This document shows positions 51,294-64,000 of a DNA stretch of 64,000 nt, piece by piece. A program made the position numbers and the translations under genes. The notes beneath the pieces are model-generated. The model saw only the letters and a list, made by a program, of their open reading frames with translations. It did no database searches and was not told the origin of the DNA. Numbering within the stretch: the first letter of the stretch is position 1; each line of letters starts with the position of its first letter. This DNA comes from Corinectria fuckeliana (lineage: Eukaryota > Ascomycota > Sordariomycetes > Hypocreales > Nectriaceae). The stretch lies in assembly GCA_019137255.1 (NCBI GenBank), contig WPDH01000003.1:105295-169294 (forward strand), read 5' to 3'.

Positions 51294-54200
51294 TAACTAA
51301 AAATAATAAAATAATAAGATAATAATATTATTTAACTTATATTATTAACTTAAATTTTTTATTAACTAATTAACTACTAGTTAATAACCTTTTATAAATA
51401 TTTAATAGCTACTCTTATTATATCTTAGTTATACTCTTAAAATCTATTTTAACCTAAGTATCTTTCTTTATAAACCTTTTTTACTCTCTTTTTACTCTTA
51501 TATTATTACTATATTATATATAATAGATAAGATAAGTAAAATAAAAGATATTAAGATTATAAACTATCTCTCTTCTTCTCTTAAGAAAAAATTTTCACTA
51601 TAAAACCTACTCTTACTATAAGCTAAGCCTAGTATAAAAATAGCTTATAATTAATTTAAAAATCTTATTATTAAGACTAAATATAAACTTAAAGTAATTA
51701 TCTTAAAAGCTATTTTTCTCTTAGTCTAAAGAATAGTAGTAGTCTTAGCTAATATTATTATAAGTTATACTTAATATATAAGTAGTAAGATTCTAATCTT
51801 ATTATCTCTTATAGAAATAATTATAACTATTATTAATAAAATAGTATTAGCTACCCTTTAAAAAACACCTATTAAGATCTTAACCTAAGCTTAAATTACT
51901 TATAATAAGAGGATACTTTAGTTTCTAATAGTATTACTATTAAAAGTAATCCTCTCTTATTTTAGCAGAAAGATTATTATTAAGTTACTTAGTATAGCTT
52001 TTAATATTATATTTTATATACTATTAGATATTATAATAATTATTAACTATACTCTCTTAAGAGATTACCTCTTACTTATAGTAATCTTATATTATCTTCT
52101 TAGTAAGAATATTATAATCTTTTTTTATAAACTAATTATAAATCTTCTAAAAGATAATACTTAGATTCTTACTATTTTTAGTATAAGTATATATTAGGTT
52201 TTAAGATAGTTTATAATAGTTACTAAAAAAGTCTTAACTAGCTATATAAAAGGCTTACTTAAAGATCTTATAGTAAATATCTAATAAATAAATAGTATTA
52301 AGATATATACTATAAAACTATTATAAAGCTACTATATAGCTAAATCTTATTAATTACTAGTTATATTATTAACTAAACTAATAGATATAAATAAACTTTA
52401 TAACTAAGATATAATTATAGCTATAAAGGTTTATTAGACTAAGCTCTATTTAGAAGAGATTTAACCTAGGTAGTACTTTAAGTGTTTTCACTTTAGATAT
52501 ATTATATAGTACTATTAGGAATAGGCTAGGTATAGCTACTATAAGAGGGCTTACTATATAAGAGATATAGTATACTTTGTTTTTACTAGTGAGATCCCTT
52601 TAGTATATTATAACTATAATAGCTTATACCTAGTGTGGTCTTATATATACTATATAGTGTAGAAGAAGTAAAAACAGGTGAGAAATACCTATATAAAGAG
52701 ACTTATATAGTTTAGTATTCTAAGTGAGCAGTATAAATATATAGTATACTTACTATAAGATATAATAGTATTAATACTAATACTAACTATAGTACTAAAC
52801 TATCCTGCCTAAAGAGGGCCTAAATAGCTCCTAAAGTGGCCTTAAGCTAGACTAGACCTAGATCTAGGTCTAACCCTTATAGTGTTTAAACTAATTAACT
52901 AATTAAGAGAGTAAATACTATTAAAAGCTAAAGAAAGTATACTAATACTAGTTAGTAAGAAGGATAATACCTAGGAGGATAAGAATAAGTAGTATAAGCA
53001 ACTTAGACTTAACTTAAGACTAATTAAATTCTAGTATATAATTTAGGCTAAGCCTTATAAGAACTTATTATTATAAGTATATAATTAGCTTTTCTTATAA
53101 AGTAGACCTGCTTATAACTTATATTACTATATATATATATTAAGCCTAACTTACTCCCCTTTTAGGTAAGAGTAGTAAGAGGTTTTTTATCTTATAGCTT
53201 ACTATTAGGGTTTTTCTCTCTTATTATAGATTAGTCTAAGTTACTTAGAAGAAAAACTAGATAGCTATAAGCTAAATTAGATATAAATAAATAAAATAAA
53301 ATAAAAAGAGGAATTATATAATAGTTAAATAATAAAAGATAGGTTAAAAACTATAAAAAACTATTTTACTACTTAGACAAGTAGAAATATTAACTTCTAC
53401 TATTACTACTAAATAATCTCTTATAATACTAAAACTAAAAACCACCTACTAGCTCCTCTAAGATAACTAGCCTAATACTCTTTAAGACCTTTCTTATTTT
53501 ACTATAATCTTCTCTTTTTACTTAATAACTAGCAGGTAACCTAGCTATTAATAACCTTACCTAGTAACTTTACACTTAGGATATTAAACCTAAACCTAGA
53601 TCTTAATCTACTAACCTAGTAAACCTATTATAACTTTTAGTCTCTTAGTAATATTAGAATACTTCTTACTTAATAACTAATTTATAAGATAGACTAGCTC
53701 CTACTAAGTTTAATATAACCTTCTAGCTAACTAGAGATAAAAAACCTATAATAGTAAACTAGTAACTCCTAATAATAATAGTTAAAATACTAATAGAATT
53801 AGCCTTAAGTATAAGAGAGCTACTAAACTACTAACTAATATAAAACACTCTTATTACTATAAAGAATCTATATAACCTTCTTAGCTAAACTTAGCTAAAT
53901 ATTACCCTAATATTATATATTTAATTCTAACCTAAAAAGGTAAGAAAGTTCTAACTAGTAGATATATATAATAACTTATTTAATAATATAAAACTAGATA
54001 ATAAGAATCTTATCTAGAGAAGTACCTTTTACTTTATAAACACCCTAAAAAGATATATAGTATAAGAATTAGATTATAAAATAATACTAGTCTAAAATAT
54101 ATCTTATTTACTTTTTAGGCTAGTTTTAGACTAGTATACTAGTAACTTAAGTAATAATTAATAAGTGGTACTTTAAAGTAGTTATAAAGAAATTAACCTG

Positions 54201-57200
54201 TGAATTAATCTTATTTAAACCTATTTTAAAACCTAGCTAAAAGTTATAATAAACACCTTAGATAAAAAAATATTTACTATTTAAGATATTACTAACTAAG
54301 TAGACCTCTAAAACTAGATATCTAAAGTTAAATATATAGTATAAGCAGTTAAATACTTACCTAACTATCTTACTAATCTTATATTTAATAAACTTAATAT
54401 TTATCTCTAAGAGGTTATAAGCCACTTAGTATCTTACTAGTCTATTAATAACTAGATAAATATAAATAAGCTTTATATACTAAACTTTTATATCTAAGTA
54501 ACTACTAAAAGTTAAAGCTACCTTCTTAAAAGAAAATACTATACTCTAATAAGAAATTAAGCTAATATAACCCCTTAAGAACCTAAGATAATATACTTTT
54601 AAGCACTATATAGTAATATAACTAGTATAATACTATAAATAGAGAATAATAAGACTTTTATCTTATAATAAAATAACTATTAATAAGAGTATATATATAT
54701 ACTCTTACTTACCCCCCTAAAAGTATAAAACCCTAGCTTAATACTAACTTAAAACCAGGTAAGATTTATATTACCTTTATTATTAAGAAATATAGTAATA
54801 ACTACTAAGGCTCTAGCCTAAAATACAGCTTTACTTTTAGTACTAGCTTTCTATCTTATAATTATATACTCTAGCTAGCTTAGTAGTAGAAATATAAATA
54901 CTTAGATATTTTATATATTTAATAATATCTAGTTAGATAAGCTTAAAAAGTATTATATCTCTTAGGAATAAGTATAAGCCTTTTTTATAAAAGAAGAATA
55001 TTAAAACCTAGATAAAGTAGCTTATATAATAGTAAAAGAATATAGTATAAATATAAAAGAACTATAAGACTACTTAGAATTCTTATATAATATACTTAAG
55101 GTATATAAATTTATCTAGAAAACTATAAAAAGCTAGAATAATACTAAAGAATTTATCTTAGATATTAGTAATTACTACCTAGTTTTACTATAAGACTTAG
55201 TCTATCTTACTTATAAACTTAAGCAGATTCTTACTATTATTAAGTATATACTATAAAAAGAGAAACTAAACTTATAATATCTTTTAAAGTATAATTATAT
55301 ATAGGTATAAGTAAAAGCTAGTTTAACTAGAACTAAGTAATAAGAGATTTATATAAATATAAGTATAATATACTTAGTAGTTAGCTAAGAGATACTTTAG
55401 TTCTTTTTAGATATAATTTTTACTAGAGAATATTAGGCTAAGCTTAGTAGTATAAGCTAGAATAAAGTAGAAAAATAAGTAATATTTATAGTATACTTAT
55501 TAGGCTATTAAGCAGGAGAATATATAATAGTAAAGGTTTATATTAAAGCCTAAGTTATACTAGAACTATTAGTAAGACTACTTTTAGGCTAAGAATTTAA
55601 TACTACTTATAAGGTTAATATTATTAATACTTAGCAGAAAGTATAAGTAAGTATAGCTAATAGGCTATACTTACCTATCTTAGTATATACCTATATAAGA
55701 CCTTATAAATATCTAGTGAAAAGTAATATATATATTATAATTCTTCTTAAAAGTAGTAAAGTAGTATAAGTAAGTATACTAAGTATCCTAAGAGGCTAAA
55801 ATTTTCTTTTTAACTTATAAAGTTAAAATATTATTAGAGCTATTATAAGACAGCTTAAAATAGTTTTTATAATAAATAATAGGTAAAAGCTACTAATAAT
55901 CTAAAAGAACTAATAACTAGAGATTCTTAAACTAGTTAAGAATAAGAACTCTATTAAAAAAGCTAACTAAAATAACCTACTTACTAAATATAAAAATATA
56001 GTACTAATAACTTATAAGCTTAAATACTTAACTTAAAAAGCTATAATTCTAACTAATAATAAACCTGACTAAAAACCTAGTATAAGGTTTTAAAATGCTA
56101 GTCTAAACCTAAATACTAAACTAGGTATATCTAAAGATAAGACCCTCCTAAAAGTTAAAATAGTAAAAAGAGTAAGAATTTATAATAACTAAACTAGCTT
56201 TATATAATAAGTCTAAGGTCTTATATAGAAATATACTAGTATTTAAGCTAACTAAGAGAAAATAATAGTACTTAAGTATAAGTATATAAAAATACTCTTA
56301 GTAAACAACTAGTACTAATAGAAGCTAAAATTATAATCTTACCTACTAAGAAAAAAGAGAAAAAACTTTTTAAATACTATATTTAACTAACTATATAACT
56401 AAGAATAAATAGAGTAAGTTATAAAACTAATACTATTTATAAGCCTTATCTTTATAATATAGTAAATAGTAGCTAGTAAAAAGAAAGAATATATAATAGT
56501 AAACTTATAAGCCCTAAATAATATAATAATTTTAAATACCTACTTAATACTCTTATAAGAGGATATTCTTAGTAAACTCTAGGGGAAATAATATATTAGT
56601 ATTATTAATACCTAGTTATTTTTTTACTAGTTTCTAATATATCTTAAACACTAAGATCACTTTATAGTAGTTAGCTACTAAAAATTAAAGTGATTTAAGA
56701 TAGCCCTAATAGGATTTAAGAACTTTTTAGTATATATTTAATACTTTATAAACTAACTACTCTAACTATACTAAGCCTTTATTATAGTATTTATTAATAA
56801 TATTATTATCTTCTTAGATAATAATATAAAATATTTAAGGCACTTATATACTATCTTCTAGCTATTCTAAGAAAAGAATATTACTCTCTTAGCTAAGAAA
56901 GCCTTCTTAAGGTATCTTTTTATTTAACTACTAGGATTTTAGGTAGATAAACTAGGTCTTTTTAACACTTAGAAGTAAGTAGTAGTCTTAAGAAATATTA
57001 AGTTTCTAACTAACTTATAATAGCTTAAGAAATAAATTAGTATAATTAAATAGCTTTAGTATTTAATCTTAAGGTTTACTAAAATAATTAAACTACTATA
57101 AGCTAAAAAGACTAGTATACTTACTAAAAGATAAGAATTAAGTAAGATAGTAACTAGCTAAAAATAAGCTAGCTATATAATAAAAGCTAAGTTTATAAGA

Positions 57201-60133
57201 ACCCTAAAGAAAATTAATAGTTTCTATAAAATTATAAACAAACTAGCTAATATAAAGTTATTTTATTATTTTAACCTAGATATAAAACTTTTTATATAGC
57301 TAAATATATTAAAAGAATAAGATATAAGAGGTATAATATACTACTTAGACTTTATATATACTTAAAACTAGGTTAGTAAGATTTTATTTATAGTTATTTA
57401 ACCTATTATATACTTTAGCTAAGCTTTATAAGATATTAAAAAAAACTACTAGCTAATAAAAATAAAAATAGTATACTTAGTCTAAATATACTAAAAAGCC
57501 TAAATAATAATTTAGTTAACTTAAAAAGATAAGATAATTATACTTACTAATTACTTTACTATTTACACTTTAGTCTGCTAGAAATTAGTATTTACTAGCA
57601 TACTAAGAAATAATAACTATCTTACTCTTATCTTATAATACCTAAGCTAGTACCTATTAGATATATAGTATATTTTAAGACTTACTAATATTATGCTTAA
57701 TATACTATCTAAGCTGCTAAGCTAAGAGAAGAAGTATAATAAAGCTAAGAAAGAAAAGCTTAACTGCTTTTAGAAAGGTAAGAAACTAGTTACTTATACT
57801 TTCTACTTTATAAAAGCTAGTATATAAACCACTTTACACTAGGAAATTCTTAACTAGTATCTAAAAGAGCTAAAATAAGTAATAATTCTAATATAGCTTA
57901 GTAAGAAAGATAAGATTTTAAGGCTTTTATTCTTCTAATAAAATAGATTAATCTACTTATATAAGTATAGCAGGTAATAATAGTTATACCTACTAATAGA
58001 AGTAGGCTAAAAGGTTATTTAAGATAACTATAAGTAAAACTTTCACTTAGAGGAGATATAATTATAGTAAGACCTATCTAGCTCTTTTATAATACTAAAC
58101 TTAAAGCGAGAAATCTAGATAGTATAAGATAAATATAATATATATAGTAAGAACCTTATAAACTATAAAAAACTACTAAGACAGCTTATTCTAATTTAAA
58201 GCCCTCTAATTCTCTTTTATATAATTATAATAGACTTTATTATAAGATTACTAGTTATAAAAGCTAAAAGAATACTCTAGCTAAACCTAGGTAAGCAGTT
58301 TTTTAACTGCTTACTAACTATTACCTGTAAATAGTACTAAATATACTTACTTATACTAAGAAATAACTAGTATACTACTAAAAACTAGGTATAAGCACTA
58401 TTTATAAAGCTAATATAATATAACTAGAGTATTCTATATAGTATTATATCTAACTAGAATACTAAGTTTATATCTAACTTTTAGTAAGGCTTATAAGTAG
58501 TATTTAAAACTAAGCTTCTTATATTAATAGTATAATATCTATAGATAAATAGTACTATAAAAAGATATAACTAAATAGTAAAAATCACCTTATAATACTT
58601 TACTAGTAACTTCTTAGGCTAGCTATAAGTTATAACTCTAATTCCTCTCTAGTTTAGCCTAAATAACTTATACTTATCTACTATTAATATATCCCTAAGC
58701 GAGCTAGTTACTAGCTAGCACTTAAATAATAAGCTTTAATAGCTAAAAGATAAGATTAATACTTTTAATTAAGATATCCTTTATAATAAGGCTAAACTCT
58801 CTCTTATATTTACACAGATAGTTATAAAACACTAGTATAATTAGAAATACTAGCTAGTTAAATATAAGCTAAAAGACTAAGTCTAGCTAAAGCTTTATAA
58901 AAAGAGATATATAGTAGTAGATAACTAGGTAGAGAAACTAAAAGAAAAAAAGATAGGACTATATAAGATCTTAAAATAAGTAGAGAATCTAATATACTAG
59001 CTTAAAATAAAAGATAACCTTAATATCTACCTAGTAATATTAGTTACTTAACTTAAATTAGCTAAGAAACTAGTTAGATAGCTAAAAGTAATCCTAATAA
59101 AGGATTATAAGAAAGAAAACTAAAAAGATAAATATAAGCACTAGAAAGTTAATTATATAATTAGATCTTACACCTAAAAGTAAGAGAAAGATAAGCTAAA
59201 AACTAAATATCTTATTATATAAAAAGAGTAGCTAAGTAACTATAACCTCTAGCTAGAAGAGAATACTATTAAAAGTAATAAGCTTATTATAAAATTTAAG
59301 GTAAGAGAATAATATAAAAAGAAACTCACTAAGAAATAAAAACAGAAATATAATAAGAATAAGTAGCTAACTACTTAAATAACTAATATACTAGCTAAAA
59401 AATAAGCAGAGTCTAAAGTAGTTAACTAAGTACTAGATACTATTAAGGCCTTACACTATAAACATAAAAGGCTAAGAAAGAACTTAACACTATAGAAATT
59501 ATAATATTACTAAAGCTAACTAAGAGAGCCCTACTAGAGAACTCTTAAGGTATAATAGTAGATCACTTAAGGTAATAACCTACTATATTTACTACTATAT
59601 TACTATAAATACAGCTAGTAACTATTACTAGCTAATAGTAAAACATATAGTTAAAGTAATTAATATCTTATATACTATTTTCTCTGTTATTATTTTTCTT
59701 TCTCTTATATATTATTACTTTTACTTCTTAGAGGGAATACTATAGCTTCTTACTATTAATATATAGAAAATACCTAGTAACTCTAAGTAAGAGAAATAAG
59801 TGCTATTTAATATTACCCTATTAAGTAATATATTCTTATCTAAAGATTAATAGCTATATATTCTTTTTAAGAGTTAACTTTTATAATAACTCTCTTATCT
59901 TAATTATAAAGATTACTAATAGGCTATTAAGCTATATAGTAATAAGTAAGAACTCTAAGTAGCTAAGAGCTCTTACTAATACTATATTTAGGTTAAAACC
60001 TACTTAGACTATTATAAGTATTTTTACTATCTTATATAATCTAAAAGCTTTAACCTTAATAATAAGTTTATTAACTAAAAAAACTAAATATACTATTATA
60101 ATAACTTAAACTATAAGTAACTTAAAACCTTAT
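50655..60133 (+). mobile_element. RIP-degraded Ty3/Gypsy-type retroelement interior (plus strand)
   Basis: Extremely TA-rich, full of stops, no intact frame. Reading through the stops shows a reverse-transcriptase trace at about 56775-56960 (FIIVFINNIIIF, where the second Asp of the YxDD-like core reads Asn, then YLRHLYTIF and QLLGF-like text), an RNase H trace PIIYFS.ALQDIKKNY at about 57400-57450, an integrase core trace IDFII.LLV near 58230, and a chromodomain-side integrase tail KKIGLYKILK.VENLIYQLK near 58940-59010. A gag-like stretch may lie at 54800-55250. CpA and TpG are nearly absent, as RIP produces. The stretch 50972-54800 shows no readable domain. Order of domains supports Gypsy rather than Copia. 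Confidence 0.65.
50910..50971. other. Assembly gap (62 N)
   Basis: 62 undetermined bases directly after an AAT-repeat run (ending 50909). The true length is unknown; the gap is inside the AT island, so the repeat layout around it may be wrong. Confidence 0.95.
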
Positions 60134-60588
60134 TATTTATTTATTTATTTATACTTTATAGACCTAAAAGGTAAATAGTGCTTTTATTCTATATAGATAT
60201 AGAAAAAACTATAAAATTAGACAAAAACCTATATCTTATATATAGCAGACTTAGGTTAAGCCTCTTATACTATTACTATATATAAGTAGATAGTCTTTTT
60301 ACTAGGACTAGAGTTATCTTATTTTCTAGAGGGCTAGAAAAAAATTAAAGAGAGAGAAAGAGAAAAAGAGATAAGAAAAAAAGGGAAAAAGGAAAAAAGA
60401 GGTAAAGAAGGGAGAAATAGTTAACTAGATGTTAAGCACCTAGTCTGCTATAGGAGTAGAGCAGTTAAGTGTTAAGATTATACTAGCTAGGTGTGTCTAA
60501 GTTACTTTACAGTTATAGCTAAGAGCTTAGGATTTTAAGTGGGTAGAACTAGCTGCTAGTAGGTTAGCTAGCTGTTAGTAAGTTAACT
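60134..60588. repeat. LTR-like repeat, copy 2 (3' end missing)
   Basis: Matches copy 1 from TATTTATTTATTTAT to TTAGTAAGTTAACTAG, then diverges at about 60588, so it lacks the last ~110 bp of copies 1 and 3. It may have been cut by the insertion of the following DNA. Confidence 0.55.
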
Positions 60589-62399
60589 AGCAACTTAAAA
60601 CCTTAAGTAAAGCTAAAAGCATATTAAGTATACTACTATATAATATATTATACTAGCTTTAAGAATAAAATAAGTGGTTTTAAAATAATAGTACTCTCTT
60701 AGTAGAAAGTTTTTACACTCTTATTATAAGCTTTAATAATATAACTAGGCTAATATAAACTAATATTTATAAACTAACTATATTAATTATTAAGAAGATT
60801 AAAATATTTATAATTCTTACTAAGATTCTAAAGTGAGTAACTAAAGCTAGCTTTTAGTAGCTGCCTACTCTTATTAACTAGGCTTAAAAAGCTCTTAATA
60901 AGATTAGAGGATCTATAAATAGCTATACTTATATTAACTTAGCCTACTAGCTATAGCCTAATATTTAGCAGGAAATTAACACTCTTATTAGTTTATCTTT
61001 AAAGTATACTTACTTTATAAACTCTACCTTAAGAATACTATCTTATAAACCTAATTACTAGCTTTTTATAATAACCTTAGCTAGAACTATAATACCCTAA
61101 GGAAATTATAATAAAGACTTATTTATATTCTAAAATATTATCACTCTTACTAAGCGTAATATTACTAATACTCTCTTAGCAGCTATAAATAATAGTATAG
61201 TTATAACCTTATAATAAGTAGTATTAGGTATACACCTAAAAACTGCTATCTTATATAATAATATGCTTATTATCTTAAAAGCTATACTTTAATATAAGAG
61301 AGAGACTACCCTAGTATAGTATATCTAAGTAGTAAACTAAGTAGTTTAGTTTCTTAACTTTAATATAGTAAAGTATTTTACTAAATACTACTAAGTCTAC
61401 TATAAAATAATATAGCCTAATTACTTCTTATAATAAATAGTATAAATAGTAGAAATATCTCTAAAGTTAGTAATTTATATAAATAAAGTCTTATAAGTAA
61501 TTAATTTATCTAATAATAATATAGTAAAACTAGCTAAGTAAATAGTATAGTAAGACTTTTTTACTAAACTAGATACTACTATTAATATTATTAAGATAGC
61601 ACTATAATTTTATAAAAAGAGAAATTAGTATATAATAAAAAGGCTAACTCTTATTACCCTAGCTAAAGCTAAATATAGTATATAAGCTACTAGTATTCTA
61701 ATAGCACTTTAAGTTACTAAGGCTAGCAAATATAAACTTTACTAACCTGTCCCTAATAGTATTAAAAAACATAGTATAGCTTTTATAGCTATAAACCTAA
61801 AGAAACTTATAAGAGAAAAATATAAAGGTATTAAGAGTAATATATATAAGTAGTTCCTAGTAGAATAAACAGGTAAGAGAAGAAAAGTTATAGTAAGATA
61901 AGAGCTTAGTAAGGCTATAATACTTTCTTATATATAATAGTAATATAAAGTAAGCACCTTTAGATTAAGAAAATTTCTATATATAACTATTAATAAAGCT
62001 CTTACTAGTATAAAAAACAGTATAAACTATAATTAATATAAATATACTAAGAATAGTATACTTTCTTTTTATTATAAGGATTTCTTATAAAATAAGCTAG
62101 TAGCTAAATAGCTATAATCTAAAAAGAAGCTACTAAGAAGTAGTTATAATAAGAGAAGAGATTTTCTACTAATTAGTTTTAAGAGAGCTTTAGGAAATCT
62201 TAAGGTAGTCTTAGAGAAGGCTAAAAGAAGGTTTTTAAATACTCTTAAAGAGTTCCCTAAGAGTGTTTTAAGATTTCTCTTATATAAGAGAAGACTCTTT
62301 TTAAAATAGTTAGAGAAGGTATTAATTTATTATCTTACTATTCTGCTTACTAGCTTAAGATATCTTAATTATATAAGTAAGAAATCTCTCTCTTAGTAG
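60589..62399. repeat. RIPped DNA, element not identified
   Basis: TA-rich with no CpA/TpG to speak of. Reading through stops gives protein-like text on the plus strand at about 60900-61700 but I cannot name the family; a DDE-type transposase is possible. No functional gene. Confidence 0.4.
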
Positions 62400-63429
62400 T
62401 ATTCACTTTATAAATTTCTAATTTAGTTAATTTTATATTACTTAAGAAATAAGATATAAAAAACCAAATAAAGTCTAACTTTTAGTAGTAAGTCTAACTA
62501 GTAGTTATTTTCTAAGATTTTCTTAATAATTTTATAAGGTCTAATAAACTTATAATCTAGTTTTTTATTTTATTATTTTATTTTAATATTTTTTATTATA
62601 AGATAGATTATATCTCTCTCTTAAAAAGATAGTCTTTTTATCTTTTTTAAGTTATAGTATTTTTTTATTTAGTTTCTAATAAATTTAAGTTTAGTTTTTA
62701 GTTTTTTATATAGATTTTTTAATTTTTCTAATATAAGAATAGCTTTAAGAATAATTAATCTATCTTAGCTTATTTTATAAGTATTAAAAGTAAATCTAAA
62801 ATTAGTATATACTAGTATAGTTTTTATGCTTTTATAAATAAAGGTATTATAGCTTAGCTATATAGTTAGAAGCTTTTTAACCTAGTTATCTTATTTATAG
62901 TTAATATAGTATTAAAAGTACTATTTTAGTATTTAGTTTATTTATTATATCTATCTATTAACTTATACTTAGAATATTATAGTAAGTTAGTAGTTTAATT
63001 CTAAGTAGTTTATAAGTAATTACTAAAACTTTAAAGTAAATAAAGTTTTTTTATTAGAGATAATCTCTATAGAAAGTTTATAAATATAAATAATATTTTA
63101 TAAAAAGATATAAGTAAACTGTTTTATATTTATTAATTCTTAATAAGATATAAAATAAGAAAATTTTATAAGTCTATTTATAATAATAAGAATACTATTA
63201 TAAAGAGTTTCTATTATAAGATCCTTTAATAAGAGTAGTTTTATAATAAAATCTATTATAACTAAGTCTTAAGGTTACTTAGTAACTAGTAATAGCTATA
63301 GTTTTTTATATAGTTTATAGTATTAAGTCTTAGTTTTTATATAAAGGTTATACTAAGTTATAATATTTTTAATAATTTGTTTTATTTTAGGAAATTAATA
63401 TATTATTTTAACTCTATTAAGAGTTTTAT
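62400..63429 (-). mobile_element. RIP-degraded Gypsy integrase C-terminus on minus strand
   Basis: On the minus strand, reading through stops, LDYKFIRPYKIIKKILENNY with LDLLLKVRLYLVF after it resembles the Gypsy integrase tail (KL..K.IGPF.I...V....Y.L.LP...R.H.VFH). The orientation is opposite to the plus-strand pol at 56.7-59.0 kb, so a second element is involved. Confidence 0.55.
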
Positions 63430-64000
63430 TATTTATTTATTTATTTATTTATTTATACTTTATAGACCTAAAAGGTAGATAGTGCTTCTATTTTATATAG
63501 ATACAGAAAAAACTATAGAATTAGATAAAAACCTGTATTCTTTATATAGCAGGCCTAGGTTAGGCCTCTTATACTATTACTATATATAAGTAAATAGTCT
63601 TTTTATTAGGACTAGAGTTATCTTATTTCCTAGAGGGCTAGGAAAAAATTAAAAAGAGAGAAAGAAAAAAAGAGAAAAGGAAAAAAGAGAAAAAGGAAAA
63701 AAGGAGTAAAAAAGGGAGAAATAGTTAACTAAATATTAAGCACCTAGTCTACTATAAGAGTAGAACAGTTAAGTGTTAGAATTATACTAGCTAGGTATAT
63801 CTAGGTTACTTTATAGTTACAGCTAAGAGCTTAGGATTTTAAGTAGGTAAAACTAGCTGCTAGTAGGTTAGCTAGCTATTAGTAGGTTAGCTAGTAGTAT
63901 AGTTATTAGTAGCTAGAGGCTAGCATAAACTTAACACTTAACAGCTATTAGTAGCTATTAGTAGCTATATAGATCTTTATTATTATTTATTATTTAGTCT
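63430..64000. repeat. LTR-like repeat, copy 3 (runs to window end)
   Basis: Full-length match to copy 1 in the same orientation, reaching TTATTATTTAGTCT at the window edge. The element it belongs to probably continues beyond the window. Confidence 0.6.

Overview
The window looks like nuclear DNA of a filamentous ascomycete (Pezizomycotina; Sordariomycetes likely but not proven). The reasons are short GT-AG introns with ACTGAC-like branch sites, fungal-type gene families (two full-size PDR/ABCG pumps, POT peptide transporter, LaeA-like methyltransferase, bZIP with DUF3425-like C-terminus, NmrA-like protein, expanded F-box-like and HNH families), and an AT-rich island almost devoid of CpA/TpG, the mark of repeat-induced point mutation (RIP).

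Layout. 1-5.2 kb: 3' end of an MFS sugar transporter, a 3-exon Pro/Gly/His-rich gene of a dispersed family (978-1897, minus), and a cytochrome P450. 5.2-9.2 kb: decayed accessory DNA with an AT-rich block, an HNH-family gene that seems to have lost its first catalytic-His segment, a gene of unknown family with two in-frame stops, and a MITE/SINE-like patch. 9.2-14.3 kb: a 1663-aa PDR transporter with a long Ser/Asp-rich N-terminus. 14.3-22.7 kb: no convincing intact gene, but fragments of a composite repeat. 22.7-24.7 kb: POT-family peptide transporter. 24.7-31.7 kb: mostly intergenic, with the clearest composite repeat (26289-27450: two inverted arms around a GC-rich ORF), a minisatellite and a broken FAD oxidoreductase.

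31.9-43.2 kb is the most gene-dense part: a small Cys-rich protein, LaeA-like methyltransferase (8 exons), a second small Cys-rich protein with identical cysteine spacing on the other strand, then a bZIP factor and an NmrA-like protein that share a 0.5-kb divergent promoter, and a 10-exon PDR pump (1493 aa) convergent with NmrA. Together these resemble a regulatory/detoxification neighbourhood: two transcription-level regulators, a methyltransferase of the secondary-metabolism regulator type, and an efflux pump. No PKS, NRPS or terpene synthase is visible. 43.2-49.5 kb: promoter DNA with CCGCGGA sites, a stop-riddled pseudogene, an F-box-like gene, and a gene cut at its 5' end by the AT island.

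49.55-64 kb: an extremely AT-rich, heavily RIPped island. It holds an 11-bp tandem repeat, three copies of a ~570-bp LTR-like sequence, a plus-strand Ty3/Gypsy pol remnant, a minus-strand Gypsy integrase remnant and a 62-N assembly gap. No functional gene is visible there.

The best candidate for something undescribed is the GC-rich Pro/Gly/His family together with the inverted-arm element that carries it (copies at about 1-1.9, 15.3-16.8, 16.9-17.3 and 26.3-27.5 kb). The best protein-level candidate is the pair of tiny Cys-rich proteins on either side of the LaeA-like gene.
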